DNA of 64,000 nucleotides from Rheinheimera pacifica (GTDB lineage Bacteria; Pseudomonadota; Gammaproteobacteria; Enterobacterales; Alteromonadaceae), in the NCBI RefSeq assembly GCF_024809855.1, contig NZ_JANUEM010000001.1:124001-188000 (forward strand), in the 5' to 3' direction. The first letter of the stretch is position 1. Every line of letters starts with the position of its first letter. The position numbers and the translations under genes are program-made. The notes under the pieces are model-generated. The model was given only the letters and a program-made list of their open reading frames with translations. It was not told the origin of the DNA and did not search any database. Shown here one piece after another: positions 29,237 to 40,287 of the stretch.

Positions 29237-30619
29237 ATGAGCAACACCTGTTTTTCCAGCCTGAATTTACCCGAAGCCTTAGTCAGTAATCTTAACGATT
29301 TAGGCTATAACACCATGACAGCCATTCAGGCACAGGCACTGCCGGCAATTCTGGCCGGGCAGGATATTATCGGCCAGGCCAAAACTGGTTCAGGCAAAAC
29401 GGCCGCCTTTGGTTTAGGCCTGCTGGCTAAATTAGATGTTAAGTACTTCCGTGTACAAACACTGGTACTTTGCCCCACGCGCGAGCTGGCAGATCAGGTG
29501 GCAGCAGAGCTACGTAAACTTGCGCGTAGTATTCACAATATTAAAATTCTTACCCTGTGTGGTGGTGTACCTGTTGGCCCGCAAATTGGTTCACTGGAGC
29601 ATGGCGCCCACATTATTGTCGGTACGCCGGGCCGGGTGGTTGATCATTTAGACAAAGGCCGACTAAACCTGAACGATTTAACTACGCTGGTACTGGACGA
29701 AGCCGACCGCATGCTGGAAATGGGCTTTCAAACCGATTTAGATAACGTTATCGCTAAAGCCCCGGCTAAACGCCAGACACTGTTATTCAGCGCCACCTAC
29801 CCTAACGCTATTGCCAAGCTAAGTGAGCGCCTGCTAACCAATCCGCTGCAGGTAACGGTAGCAGAGCAGCACAACACCAGCAGCATACAACAGCAGTTTT
29901 TTCAGGTGGCAGACAACAATGCCCGCTTAAGTGCATTGCGTACCTTATTACTGCAATATCAGGGCCAAAGCAGTATGGTGTTTTGTAATACCAAGCGTGA
30001 AACACAAGACGTTGCCGATGCCCTGCAAGGTTATGGCTTTAGCGTACTGGCACTGCATGGCGATATGGAGCAAAAAGATCGTGACCAAACTCTGGTGCAG
30101 TTTGCCAATGGCAGCGCCTGTATTTTAGTGGCTACCGACGTGGCCGCCCGTGGCCTGGATATCAGCAGTGTAGATGCGGTATTTAACTACCAGTTGGCAC
30201 ACAATGCCGACACCCATATCCACCGTATTGGCCGCACTGGCCGGGCTGGCCAAAGTGGCATTGCGTTAAGCTTATTTACTGCCAGTGATGCCGGTAAACT
30301 GATCCCACTGGAAGATGGCTTAGGCATTAAAATTGATGCCGCTGAACTGCCGGTTGTCGATATTGCCGCGTTAAAACCAGCCAAACCATTAATGGCCACG
30401 CTGCAACTGGATGGTGGTAAAAAGCATAAAATCCGTGCCGGTGACATAGTCGGTGCTCTTACCGCCAGCAAGCAACTGACTAATGATGACTTAGGTAAAA
30501 TTCAGCTGCACGATATCTGGAGCTTTGTTGCGGTAAAACGCACAGCCTTAAAGCTGGCACTGCAGTTAATCCAACAGGGCAAAATTAAAGGTAAAAGCAT
30601 CCGCGCACGGGCATTGTGA
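29237..30619 (+). CDS. dbpA: ATP-dependent RNA helicase DbpA
   Basis: This 460-residue DEAD-box helicase acts in 50S subunit assembly. Motifs: Q motif region AIQAQALPAIL, Walker A AKTGSGKT, PTRELADQ, DEAD box VLDEADRMLE, SAT (LLFSATYPN), and HRIGRTGRAG. The C-terminal domain (about 385-460, GKKHKIRAGDIVGALT) is the DbpA-specific RNA-binding domain that recognises 23S hairpin 92. The start at MSNTCFSSLNLPEA is preferred over a TTG 15 bp upstream. It is flanked by two copies of the hairpin repeat. Confidence 0.93.
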   Translation: MSNTCFSSLNLPEALVSNLNDLGYNTMTAIQAQALPAILAGQDIIGQAKTGSGKTAAFGLGLLAKLDVKYFRVQTLVLCPTRELADQVAAELRKLARSIHNIKILTLCGGVPVGPQIGSLEHGAHIIVGTPGRVVDHLDKGRLNLNDLTTLVLDEADRMLEMGFQTDLDNVIAKAPAKRQTLLFSATYPNAIAKLSERLLTNPLQVTVAEQHNTSSIQQQFFQVADNNARLSALRTLLLQYQGQSSMVFCNTKRETQDVADALQGYGFSVLALHGDMEQKDRDQTLVQFANGSACILVATDVAARGLDISSVDAVFNYQLAHNADTHIHRIGRTGRAGQSGIALSLFTASDAGKLIPLEDGLGIKIDAAELPVVDIAALKPAKPLMATLQLDGGKKHKIRAGDIVGALTASKQLTNDDLGKIQLHDIWSFVAVKRTALKLALQLIQQGKIKGKSIRARAL

Positions 30620-30647
30620 TCGCTTAATCTGACATACTGCGGCGTGG

Positions 30648-30750
30648 GTCGAGTCGTCTTGCCCACGCAAACACGCCGTGAATACTTCCCTGTAGGCTCG
30701 ATTCAGGCATCCATGCCTTCAACGGTTCGCTTAGGGCAAGCCGACTCTCG
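30648..30750. repeat. Intergenic hairpin repeat, copy C
   Basis: The core is ACACGCCGTGAATACTTCCC, then GTAGGCTCGATT, one hairpin AGGC-ATCCAT-GCCT, and CAACGGTT. The arms are GTCGAGTCGTCTTGCCC (left) and GGGCAAGCCGACTCTCG (right). It lies between the convergent dbpA and arfB genes and might also act as a terminator region. Confidence 0.75.
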
Positions 30751-30769
30751 CTACGAAGATCCAGACAAC

Positions 30770-31189
30770 CTACACAGTAGGTTTCCCCTGACGTAATGCC
30801 TTAGTGGCACCGCGCTGTTTTTTGCTCTCCAGCCGCCGCTGCTGGCTGCCATAGGTAGCTTTGGTAGCAATACGCTTTTTTGCTACCCTGGCGGCTGACT
30901 GCACCAGCTCAATAAACTGCGCCAGAGCCTGTTCGCGGTTCATCTCCTGGCTACGGCTTTGCTGGCATTTAATAATAATTTTGCCACTTTGCGTAATGCG
31001 GTGATCTGACTTTGCCAACAGCTTATCTTTATAAAACTGCGGCAAACTACTGGCATTAATATCAAAAATAAGCTGCGCCGCCGTAGACACCTTATTCACA
31101 TGCTGGCCACCGGCACCGCTGGAGCGGATAAACTGCCACTCCAGCTCATTGTCGTTAAGGATCACACTGCCTGAAATCTGAATTACCAT
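30770..31189 (-). CDS. arfB: Peptidyl-tRNA hydrolase ArfB (YaeJ)
   Basis: This 139-residue rescue factor hydrolyses peptidyl-tRNA on ribosomes stalled at mRNA ends. The GGQ catalytic motif is in [14 protein letters not shown] (about 25-38). The basic C-terminal tail (RVAKKRIATKATYGSQQRR, then KKQRGATKALRQGK) enters the empty mRNA channel. I start at MVIQISGSVILND. An open frame extends 20 codons upstream without family resemblance. It is convergent with dbpA. Confidence 0.92.
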   Translation of the reverse strand: MVIQISGSVILNDNELEWQFIRSSGAGGQHVNKVSTAAQLIFDINASSLPQFYKDKLLAKSDHRITQSGKIIIKCQQSRSQEMNREQALAQFIELVQSAARVAKKRIATKATYGSQQRRLESKKQRGATKALRQGKPTV

Positions 31190-31364
31190 ACTATCGCTAT
31201 AGGTTGCTGCGTTAATACTCCGATCAGACCACAAGCACCGCCGCGACACAAGTTTAACGGCCTACGCCTAAAGTCTATGCACCTTAAGTCTAAGTTCGTT
31301 AACAGCAAATTTTAGCTACAGTAAGGCTATTGTCGTTAATGCTACCGGCGCAAGGACATCCATC

Positions 31365-33275
31365 ATGGCCAACACCAGCAACAGCCCCTATCACAATGAA
31401 TATCAACGTGCCATTAACGCCCCTGACGCGTTCTGGCAGCAGCAGGCCGCTAAACTAAACTGGTATAAAACACCGCGCACTATTTTGCAGCAACAAGACA
31501 CGCATCATTATCAGTGGTTTAGCGATGGCGTGCTTAATACCGCTTATCTGGCGCTGGATACCCACATTGAGCAAGGCCGTGGCGAACAAACCGCACTGAT
31601 TTACGACTCGCCGGTAACTAACAGCAAGCAGCAATTCAGCTACCGCGAACTGCGCGATGAAGTGGCCCAGTGTGCCGGGGTATTAAAAGCTTTGGGGGTA
31701 AGCAAAGGCGATCGCGTTGTAATTTATATGCCAATGATCCCACAAGCTGCTATTGCCATGCTGGCAGTAGCACGTTTAGGTGCCATACATTCGGTGGTGT
31801 TTGGTGGTTTTTCAGCCCATGAACTGGCCATGCGCATAGACGATGCCACACCCAAAGTGGTGGTAAGCGCATCCTGCGGTATTGAGATAAGTAAACTTAT
31901 CGCCTACAAACCCCTGCTGGATGACGCCATCTGCAAAGCCGTGCACAAACCACAACACTGTATTATTTATCAGCGGCCACAACTGCTGGCAAGCCTGCAA
32001 GACGGCCGCGATCTGGACTGGCGCCAGGCTATGGCCGCAGCAGAAAGCGCCCCCTGCGTACCGGTAAAAGCCACCGATCCGTTATATGTGTTATACACCT
32101 CTGGCACCACCGGCAAACCCAAAGGTGTAGTGCGCGACAACGGCGGCCATGCGGTGGCACTTAATTACAGTATGCAGGCGGTGTATAACGCCAAACCGGG
32201 CGATGTGTTCTGGGCCGCGTCTGACGTTGGCTGGGTAGTGGGCCATTCTTATATTGTTTATGCGCCGCTTATCGCCGGTTGCACCAGCGTATTGTATGAA
32301 GGCAAACCAGTGTTTACCCCCGATGCCGGCGCTTTCTGGCGGGTATGCGCCGAGTACAAGGTTAATGTTTTATTTGCCGCGCCTACTGCGTTTCGGGCTA
32401 TTCGCAAAGAAGACCCTGAAGCCGCACTGCAGCGCTACGATTTATCGGCCCTGCGTGCCGTGTTTGTTGCCGGTGAAAGGCTGGACCCGGCCACGTACCA
32501 ATGGGTAGCTGAAAAACTGCAAAAACCGGTGATTGACCATTGGTGGCAAACTGAAACCGGCTGGCCCATTGCCGCCAACCCGGCCGGGCTGGAGTTAATG
32601 CATGCCAAACCCGGCTCTGCTACCGTGCCGGTGCCGGGCTTTAATGTACAAATACTGGACGACAGCGGCAACGCCCTGCGCGCGAATGAACAGGGCTTTA
32701 TTGCCCTGGCTCTGCCGCTGCCACCGGGCTGTTTAACCACTATCTGGGGTAACGACGAGCGCTTTGTTGCCGGTTATCTGGACAGTTTTCCCGGTTACTA
32801 CGCCAGCGGCGATGGCGGTTATATCGACGAAGACGGCTATCTGTTTATTATGGGCCGCACCGATGACGTTATAAACGTTGCCGGGCACCGGTTATCTACC
32901 GGCGAAATGGAGCAAATTGTGGCTAACCACCCGGCCATTGCCGAGTGCTGCGTTATTGGTATTCACGAGGCGATTAAAGGCCAGCAACCGCTGGCGCTGG
33001 TATTGCTGAAAAACGGTATTGATATTGATGAAACCATACTCGAGGCAGAGTTGGTTGCCATGGTACGGCAGGAAATAGGCGCCCTGGCCTGCTTTAAAAA
33101 AGCCATAGTAGTAAAACGCCTGCCGAAAACCCGCAGCGGCAAAATTCTACGCAAATTACTGCGGCAAATAGCAGATGGCAGCGAATACAGCATACCGTCT
33201 ACCATAGACGATCCGGCCAGCATTGCTGAAATTGCCCAGCTTATGGCAACCAAGGGCCTGGTTAGCCGGGCCTGA
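31365..33275 (+). CDS. prpE: Acyl-CoA synthetase, propionyl-CoA ligase type
   Basis: This 636-residue AMP-forming ligase activates a short-chain acid (propionate or acetate) to its CoA thioester. The phosphate-binding loop is YTSGTTGKPKGVV (about 244-256), with the adenylate motif WWQTETGWPI. The hinge and A8 region is YYASGDGGYIDEDGYLFIMGR, and the catalytic Lys is in TRSGKILRKLLRQ near residue 597. The sequence WWQTETGWP resembles PrpE more than Acs in my reading, but substrate choice is uncertain. It stands alone, not beside other prp genes. Confidence 0.82.
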   Translation: MANTSNSPYHNEYQRAINAPDAFWQQQAAKLNWYKTPRTILQQQDTHHYQWFSDGVLNTAYLALDTHIEQGRGEQTALIYDSPVTNSKQQFSYRELRDEVAQCAGVLKALGVSKGDRVVIYMPMIPQAAIAMLAVARLGAIHSVVFGGFSAHELAMRIDDATPKVVVSASCGIEISKLIAYKPLLDDAICKAVHKPQHCIIYQRPQLLASLQDGRDLDWRQAMAAAESAPCVPVKATDPLYVLYTSGTTGKPKGVVRDNGGHAVALNYSMQAVYNAKPGDVFWAASDVGWVVGHSYIVYAPLIAGCTSVLYEGKPVFTPDAGAFWRVCAEYKVNVLFAAPTAFRAIRKEDPEAALQRYDLSALRAVFVAGERLDPATYQWVAEKLQKPVIDHWWQTETGWPIAANPAGLELMHAKPGSATVPVPGFNVQILDDSGNALRANEQGFIALALPLPPGCLTTIWGNDERFVAGYLDSFPGYYASGDGGYIDEDGYLFIMGRTDDVINVAGHRLSTGEMEQIVANHPAIAECCVIGIHEAIKGQQPLALVLLKNGIDIDETILEAELVAMVRQEIGALACFKKAIVVKRLPKTRSGKILRKLLRQIADGSEYSIPSTIDDPASIAEIAQLMATKGLVSRA

Positions 33276-33403
33276 CCGGCCAAAGCCAGCGCAGCTATAT
33301 TTCATCTGCGCTGGCAATCATGCCGCTAAACAGCTTATGCTACACCGGTATAAATAAGTTGTATTTGCGCCGCCCCGGCGGGCAGTAAGGAGCGGTTGCC
33401 CGG

Positions 33404-34450
33404 ATGATTTCGCCAGTAAACGTAATGCACAAAACCATTGCCTTTATGCAGCGCTGGCCGGGTTTAATGGCAGTGCTGGCCTTTGCCGGCGGTATCGCCA
33501 GTTATATTCTGGTTGAACGCAAACAATCGCTGGCCCAGCTGATAGCCGTACTTTTATTGCTTAGCTGGTTGTGGCTGTTGCTGGATAACTGGCTGCGCGA
33601 GCGCATAGAACAACGTTTTGGCATAGCATTATCACCTGTTCTGGTACGGTTTGCCCTGCAAACCGTGCACCAGGAAAGCCTGTTTTTCGCCCTGCCGTTT
33701 TTTCTTGCCGTTACCAGCTGGCACCACGGCCAGGCGGCTTTTACCATACTGATTATTTTTTGCGCGCTGGTATCAGTAGTAGACCCGCTGTACTACAAAA
33801 AGCTGGCTCCACACCGTACGGTGTTTGTGGTGTTCCATGCTTTTGCGCTGTTTGTGGTGCTGTTAATTGTGCTGCCTGTATTAATGCAGCTTACCACCAG
33901 CCAGAGTATGGCCGCCGCCCTGGGTATTGCTGTGTTGCTAAGCTTACCCAGCCTGGGGGCAATAATGCCGGCTGGCCGCTGGTGGCGGGTACCGTTTTTA
34001 CTTTGTTTACTTACCATACTTAGCGCCGGTTTATGGCAGCTGCGCAGCTTGGTGCCTCCGGCAGCACTGCGCCTTAACGCTATAACCCTGTCGCACGACA
34101 TGGATTATGAGCAACGCAAGCCCGGCGACAGCATCAGCCAGATCAGCAACCACGATTTACAGCAGCAAGGTTTATACAGCTTTACCGCAGTAACCGTGCC
34201 CCGTGGCCTTAACGAGCAAATATTTCATGTATGGCTGCACAACGGCAAAGAGGTAGATCGTATTAAACTAAATATTACCGGCGGCAGCACCAGCGGTTAT
34301 CGAGCCTGGAGCCACAAGCTTAATTTTCCGGCTAACGCCGAAGGTAAATGGCGGGTAGAAGTAGTAACAGAATCAGAACAGCTTATCGGCCTGGCCCGCT
34401 TTACCGTTACGGCTGCTGCACCGGCACCACAACCACAGGCGGGTTTTTAA
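33404..34450 (+). CDS. DUF5924/DUF2914 family membrane protein
   Basis: This 348-residue protein has about seven hydrophobic segments in the first 215 residues. A C-terminal soluble domain follows (about 225-335), with QIFHVWLHNGKEVDRIKLNI and GYRAWSHKLNFP, which fits DUF2914. Function is unknown. The soluble domain is likely periplasmic. The start ATG at 33404 is followed by a second in-frame ATG (MHKTIAF) that is also possible. Its last 44 bp overlap the end of the opposite small secreted protein gene. Confidence 0.7.
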   Translation: MISPVNVMHKTIAFMQRWPGLMAVLAFAGGIASYILVERKQSLAQLIAVLLLLSWLWLLLDNWLRERIEQRFGIALSPVLVRFALQTVHQESLFFALPFFLAVTSWHHGQAAFTILIIFCALVSVVDPLYYKKLAPHRTVFVVFHAFALFVVLLIVLPVLMQLTTSQSMAAALGIAVLLSLPSLGAIMPAGRWWRVPFLLCLLTILSAGLWQLRSLVPPAALRLNAITLSHDMDYEQRKPGDSISQISNHDLQQQGLYSFTAVTVPRGLNEQIFHVWLHNGKEVDRIKLNITGGSTSGYRAWSHKLNFPANAEGKWRVEVVTESEQLIGLARFTVTAAAPAPQPQAGF

Positions 34451-34664
34451 CCGGCTTGCGGCAATGTTGCTTTAGTAACTGCTCAAGCTCTTTCAGCCGC
34501 GCCTGCAACTGCTGGCCATGATCAGGGTTATAAGGCTGGCGCAACTGCCTGCGGATCTCAAGCCGCTGCTCATTTAACATCTGGCATTCCGCCTGGGTAA
34601 ATTGCGGCGTGGCCTGTGCCATGCCAATGGGTAGCAATAATAAGCAATATACAAACAACCGCAT
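34407..34664 (-). CDS. Small secreted protein of unknown function
   Basis: This 85-residue protein has a clear signal peptide (MRLFVYCLLLLPIGMAQA). The mature part is helical and charged with two Cys (AECQMLNEQRLEIRRQL and LLKQHCRKP, probably one disulfide), and the tail is Pro/Val-rich. It resembles the many short periplasmic proteins with a coiled helical core, but I do not recognise a family. The C-terminal coding part overlaps the convergent DUF5924 gene. Confidence 0.55.
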   Translation of the reverse strand: MRLFVYCLLLLPIGMAQATPQFTQAECQMLNEQRLEIRRQLRQPYNPDHGQQLQARLKELEQLLKQHCRKPVKNPPVVVVPVQQP

Positions 34665-34823
34665 CGTTGTGCCCCGCTTAATACAATAAGTATTCAGCCG
34701 ATAGCATTACGTATAACCACGCGGTATGCAAACAGATGTTGGTTATTTACCTTTGCTAAAGTAAATTGAGCCCCCCAAGTCACCATTCTTTTAAGCCATA
34801 AAATTAGTTAACCCGGCTTGTGC

Positions 34824-34853
34824 TTTAAACCCATCGAATTCGACGGGTTTAAA
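34824..34853. repeat. 30-bp near-perfect palindrome beyond the CRISPR trailer
   Basis: The arms are TTTAAACCC and GGGTTTAAA, with an interior ATCGAATTCGAC that is itself nearly symmetric; one mismatch overall. It lies 28 bp past the trailer-end repeat. No U tract follows on either strand, so it is not a canonical terminator. A protein site or transcript-end hairpin is possible. Confidence 0.5.
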
Positions 34854-34881
34854 ATTTGGGTTACTGCAGATTGGCCAATGC

Positions 34882-37625
<2,744 letters not shown>

Positions 37626-37717
37626 TGCCTTTTTGCAAAGGCGGGTGTAGTCTAACGCTAAAACGGTCTTAGCGCTAACCTACAAAAATTATTTAGGTAA
37701 TGAACAAATAAAAACAA
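37626..37717 (-). promoter_or_regulatory. CRISPR leader
   Basis: This AT-rich segment lies between the first (newest) repeat and the terminator of the cas operon. It contains the palindrome TTAGCGCTAA (37669-37678) and the related TTAGCGTTAG (minus strand, 37661-37652). A small hairpin CCTTT-TTGC-AAAGG (37628-37641) sits next to the first repeat. TTGTTT with an AT-rich -10-like element (around 37717-37690, minus) could be the array promoter. Element assignments are inference. Confidence 0.65.
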
Positions 37718-37757
37718 CGGGCTTTAAAATAACTTTTAAATTCAGTTATTAAGCCCG
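37706..37757 (-). terminator. Terminator at the end of the cas operon
   Basis: On the minus strand CGGGCTT (37757-37751), plus an AATAAC/GTTATT extension, pairs with AAGCCCG (37724-37718) and is followed by TTGTTTTTATTT. It would stop cas transcription before the array. Confidence 0.65.
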
Positions 37758-37800
37758 CCGCTAAAGATCCGGCTTTTTAAAGAGCACTACAGGTTAGCGA

Positions 37801-38094
37801 TTAGATAATTAGTGTATCGGCAAATAAATCCAGCGCTGCTTTTGCACCATGATGCTCCACTTTGCTACGCCAGCTTTTACCCAGAATATAAAATCGCAGG
37901 CTGTCCACTTTTTCATCATACGTAGCCAATAGCTCGGCTTTTAACCTAACCCACTGCGCCGGATCGATATCACACTCAAATACCGAGTACTGCACGCGGG
38001 TACCGTAATCCTGACAAATTTTGGCAATACGCCTTAAGCGGGTTTTGCCATCTTCTGAGCTAAATGAAACGTCGTAGGTAATCAATACCATCAT
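37801..38094 (-). CDS. cas2: CRISPR-associated endonuclease Cas2
   Basis: This 97-residue ferredoxin-fold subunit bridges Cas1 dimers during spacer integration. It begins MMVLITYDVSFSSEDGKTRL, the beta1 strand with the conserved Asp. It also has VQYSVFECDIDPAQWVRLK and LRFYILGKSW, all typical of type I-C Cas2. It is last in the cas operon, 13 bp after cas1 and 175 bp from the first repeat. Confidence 0.96.
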   Translation of the reverse strand: MMVLITYDVSFSSEDGKTRLRRIAKICQDYGTRVQYSVFECDIDPAQWVRLKAELLATYDEKVDSLRFYILGKSWRSKVEHHGAKAALDLFADTLII

Positions 38095-38107
38095 AAGGGT
38101 TTACCTG

Positions 38108-39124
38108 CTACTTGCTAAAAAAGGGTGGATACTCGGCTAAATCACCACGCAGGTGCCGGGCCAACAACATTGCCTGAATATAAGGCAACAAACCAATTTC
38201 AACATCCTCCCCTAAAAAAGCATGCTTAATGGTTTGTTGTTTGCGGCTTTGATATTCTTGCAACACCAGTTTACGGGCATCGTCTTTTAGCTTTACTGCG
38301 CCACCGGCTTCTGTCACAAAATCTGTTGTTTTAAGTTGCTGCCGGTTTAGTAAAGTAAGTACTAAACGATCGGCAATAAAAGCACGGAACTCTTCCAGCA
38401 AATCCAGCGCCAGGCTATCTCTGCCTGGCCGCTCCTGATGCAAAAAGCCTACCTGCGGATCAAGCCCTACGCCTTGCAAAGCAGCACTAATATCATTGCC
38501 TAACACTGAATAAATAAACGACAGCAAGGCATTAATAGGATCGGTTGGCGGCCGCCGTACCCGACCACTAAAGTTGAAGTCTTTTGCGCCACCGGTAAGC
38601 AATAAATTAAACACCGAGAAATAGCGTGCGGCGGCTTCGCCTTCGTAGCCACGAATTTTGTCCAGGTTAGTTGCCAGCTTTAACGTATCCAGAATATGGT
38701 TTAGTGCCGTTATTTGGGCCGTCAATTCAAGCAAAGCCCCATGGTTACGTTGTTGGCGCTGTAATACCTGCTTTTGCATCTGTATTTTTGCCGCGACGAT
38801 GTTGCGGGCAATATTATGTGGATCTTCATCCGCTTTGCGGTATTGGCTGCGGCGTAGTAATACATTGCCGGATTGCTTGCCCTGAATTCGCGCCAAAAAG
38901 CGGCCATACTCAGTAAAAAAGGCCAGATTCACGGCGTTTTCACCACAAAACCCCATAACCTGCGGCGACACCATAACATTACCAAAGCAAAAAATGGCGC
39001 CAATGCCGTGAATAGGTAACTGCGCTACTTTTTGTTTATTAATATCAATAACCAGCGTTTCTCGCTCTTTATGCAGATAGGCGCCCTGGGTATTGATATA
39101 CAAACTATTCTGCAGTTTTTTCAT
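38108..39124 (-). CDS. cas1: CRISPR-associated integrase Cas1
   Basis: This 338-residue metal-dependent integrase inserts new spacers. The start is taken at MKKLQNSLYINTQGAYL, since the frame upstream (6 codons) lies inside cas4 and is not family-like. Catalytic residues: Glu161 (RGYEGEAAARYF), His229 (FLHQERPGRD) and Asp241 (ALDLLEEFRAF). It overlaps cas4 by 20 bp and precedes cas2. Confidence 0.97.
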   Translation of the reverse strand: MKKLQNSLYINTQGAYLHKERETLVIDINKQKVAQLPIHGIGAIFCFGNVMVSPQVMGFCGENAVNLAFFTEYGRFLARIQGKQSGNVLLRRSQYRKADEDPHNIARNIVAAKIQMQKQVLQRQQRNHGALLELTAQITALNHILDTLKLATNLDKIRGYEGEAAARYFSVFNLLLTGGAKDFNFSGRVRRPPTDPINALLSFIYSVLGNDISAALQGVGLDPQVGFLHQERPGRDSLALDLLEEFRAFIADRLVLTLLNRQQLKTTDFVTEAGGAVKLKDDARKLVLQEYQSRKQQTIKHAFLGEDVEIGLLPYIQAMLLARHLRGDLAEYPPFFSK

Positions 39125-39746
39125 CAGTATTATCCATGGCAAAGAGTTTTTTTACATACTTGCTGCTGTTGTCTTGTTGCAGCAATTTGGGGTTACATAA
39201 GTCATACAAGCTACAGGCATGGCAATGTTTGCCATATACCGCTTTGGGCGTTTGGCCCGATGCCAGCATGGCTGCTACCTCGGCTATTACCTGCAAAGTA
39301 CGTTGGCGCAGCTCTGCGCCAAATGTAATAACTTGACGGTGGCGGGTTTGGTGATACCACAGTGCACCTTCCGGCACTGTCTGTCCGGTCATCTCCTCTA
39401 AACACAACGTCTGAGCACAAAGTTGTATTTCATCCCAATCACCGGGTTTGGGTTTACCGCGTTTATATTCCACCGGGCATAACTTACCGTTGGATAAATC
39501 ACGTTCTACTAAATCCAGCTTACCAGTAATACCCAGCTTAGGAGCCGCCACCTGCACACCGCGTTCAAACCGCACACCTTTACGGGTTTCAGGCTCACCA
39601 CTGTCTACCCGCTCATGCAGTAGGTTGCCTTGAGCAGTCAGAAAATTATCTGCCCACACTTGCTCATTATGTATTAATGCACACTGGCGGGGGCAAAAAG
39701 CAAAGTGTTGTAAAGCTGCGAGGGGAACCAGCCGGGCATCAATCAT
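39105..39746 (-). CDS. cas4: CRISPR-associated exonuclease Cas4
   Basis: This 213-residue RecB-family nuclease with an iron-sulfur cluster selects PAM-bearing prespacers and trims them for Cas1-Cas2. Fe-S cysteines are in FCPRQC (18/22) and CHACSLYDLC (175, 178, 184). Nuclease residues are His44, Asp78 (GKLDLVE), Glu93 and Lys95 (PVEYKRGK). Its start lies only 3 bp after the stop of the ParE-like toxin gene, so in this strain Cas4 translation follows the toxin-antitoxin pair rather than cas7. Confidence 0.95.
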   Translation of the reverse strand: MIDARLVPLAALQHFAFCPRQCALIHNEQVWADNFLTAQGNLLHERVDSGEPETRKGVRFERGVQVAAPKLGITGKLDLVERDLSNGKLCPVEYKRGKPKPGDWDEIQLCAQTLCLEEMTGQTVPEGALWYHQTRHRQVITFGAELRQRTLQVIAEVAAMLASGQTPKAVYGKHCHACSLYDLCNPKLLQQDNSSKYVKKLFAMDNTDEKTAE

Positions 39747-39749
39747 GTT

Positions 39750-40043
39750 TTACCTGCTTTGCCAGCTCTGAGGCGCAAGCCTGGCATGCAGCACCGCTAA
39801 CACACTGATAAGCTGTTCGGTTTCAATAAAATAAATGTAATAGGGAAAACGCTGCACAACGGCGCGGCGAATTACGCCGTATACCTGGCGATAACGCTTT
39901 GGCATACGCTGAATAGCATGCATTTGTGCATCGACACTGAGCAAAAATTCATGCCCAAGATTCGGCAGGCAAGACTGATAATAATCAAACGCTTGCTGTA
40001 AATCCTGCTTTGCAGCCTTGCGAATGACCAAGCGGATGGTCAT
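39750..40043 (-). CDS. ParE/RelE-superfamily toxin embedded in the cas operon
   Basis: This 97-residue basic protein starts MTIRLVIRKAAKQDLQQAFDYY, with EFLLSVDAQMHAIQRMPKRY. The C-terminal strand pair (FPYYIYFIETEQLISVLAVLHARLAP) is typical of ParE-like toxins. Members poison gyrase or cleave ribosome-bound mRNA; which applies here is unknown. Its start overlaps the antitoxin stop by 4 bp, and its stop is 3 bp from cas4. It interrupts the usual cas7-cas4 junction. No frameshift is visible, so it looks intact. Confidence 0.85.
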   Translation of the reverse strand: MTIRLVIRKAAKQDLQQAFDYYQSCLPNLGHEFLLSVDAQMHAIQRMPKRYRQVYGVIRRAVVQRFPYYIYFIETEQLISVLAVLHARLAPQSWQSR

Positions 40044-40240
40044 TGTTGGCTTATTTGCGCTTTAACACTGTCCCAACTTTCGCCTTGCTCCGGCTCCAAT
40101 TCAAATTCCGCTAAGCGCTGCGCCAATACTTTGCGTTGTGCGGTGGTCAATTCGCTGGCATCAGCCTCGGCACGCACGCTATCCCATAACTGTTCTGCCA
40201 GTAAAATTTTTTCGCTGGCACTGAGTTCCTGAAGGTTCAT
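40040..40240 (-). CDS. Addiction-module antitoxin paired with the ParE-like toxin
   Basis: This 66-residue acidic protein starts MNLQELSASEKILLAEQLWDS and ends GESWDSVKAQISQQ. It matches the short addiction module component family (TIGR02574 type) that accompanies ParE/RelE toxins. A GGAG site lies 8 bases before the ATG. A TATAGT box (minus strand, near 40279) may give the pair its own promoter. The 85-bp gap to cas7 is the largest inside the operon. Confidence 0.8.
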   Translation of the reverse strand: MNLQELSASEKILLAEQLWDSVRAEADASELTTAQRKVLAQRLAEFELEPEQGESWDSVKAQISQQ

Positions 40241-40287
40241 ACCACATTCTCCAAACTTTCGTTTATGTGCTTTTACTATAGCGTTTT

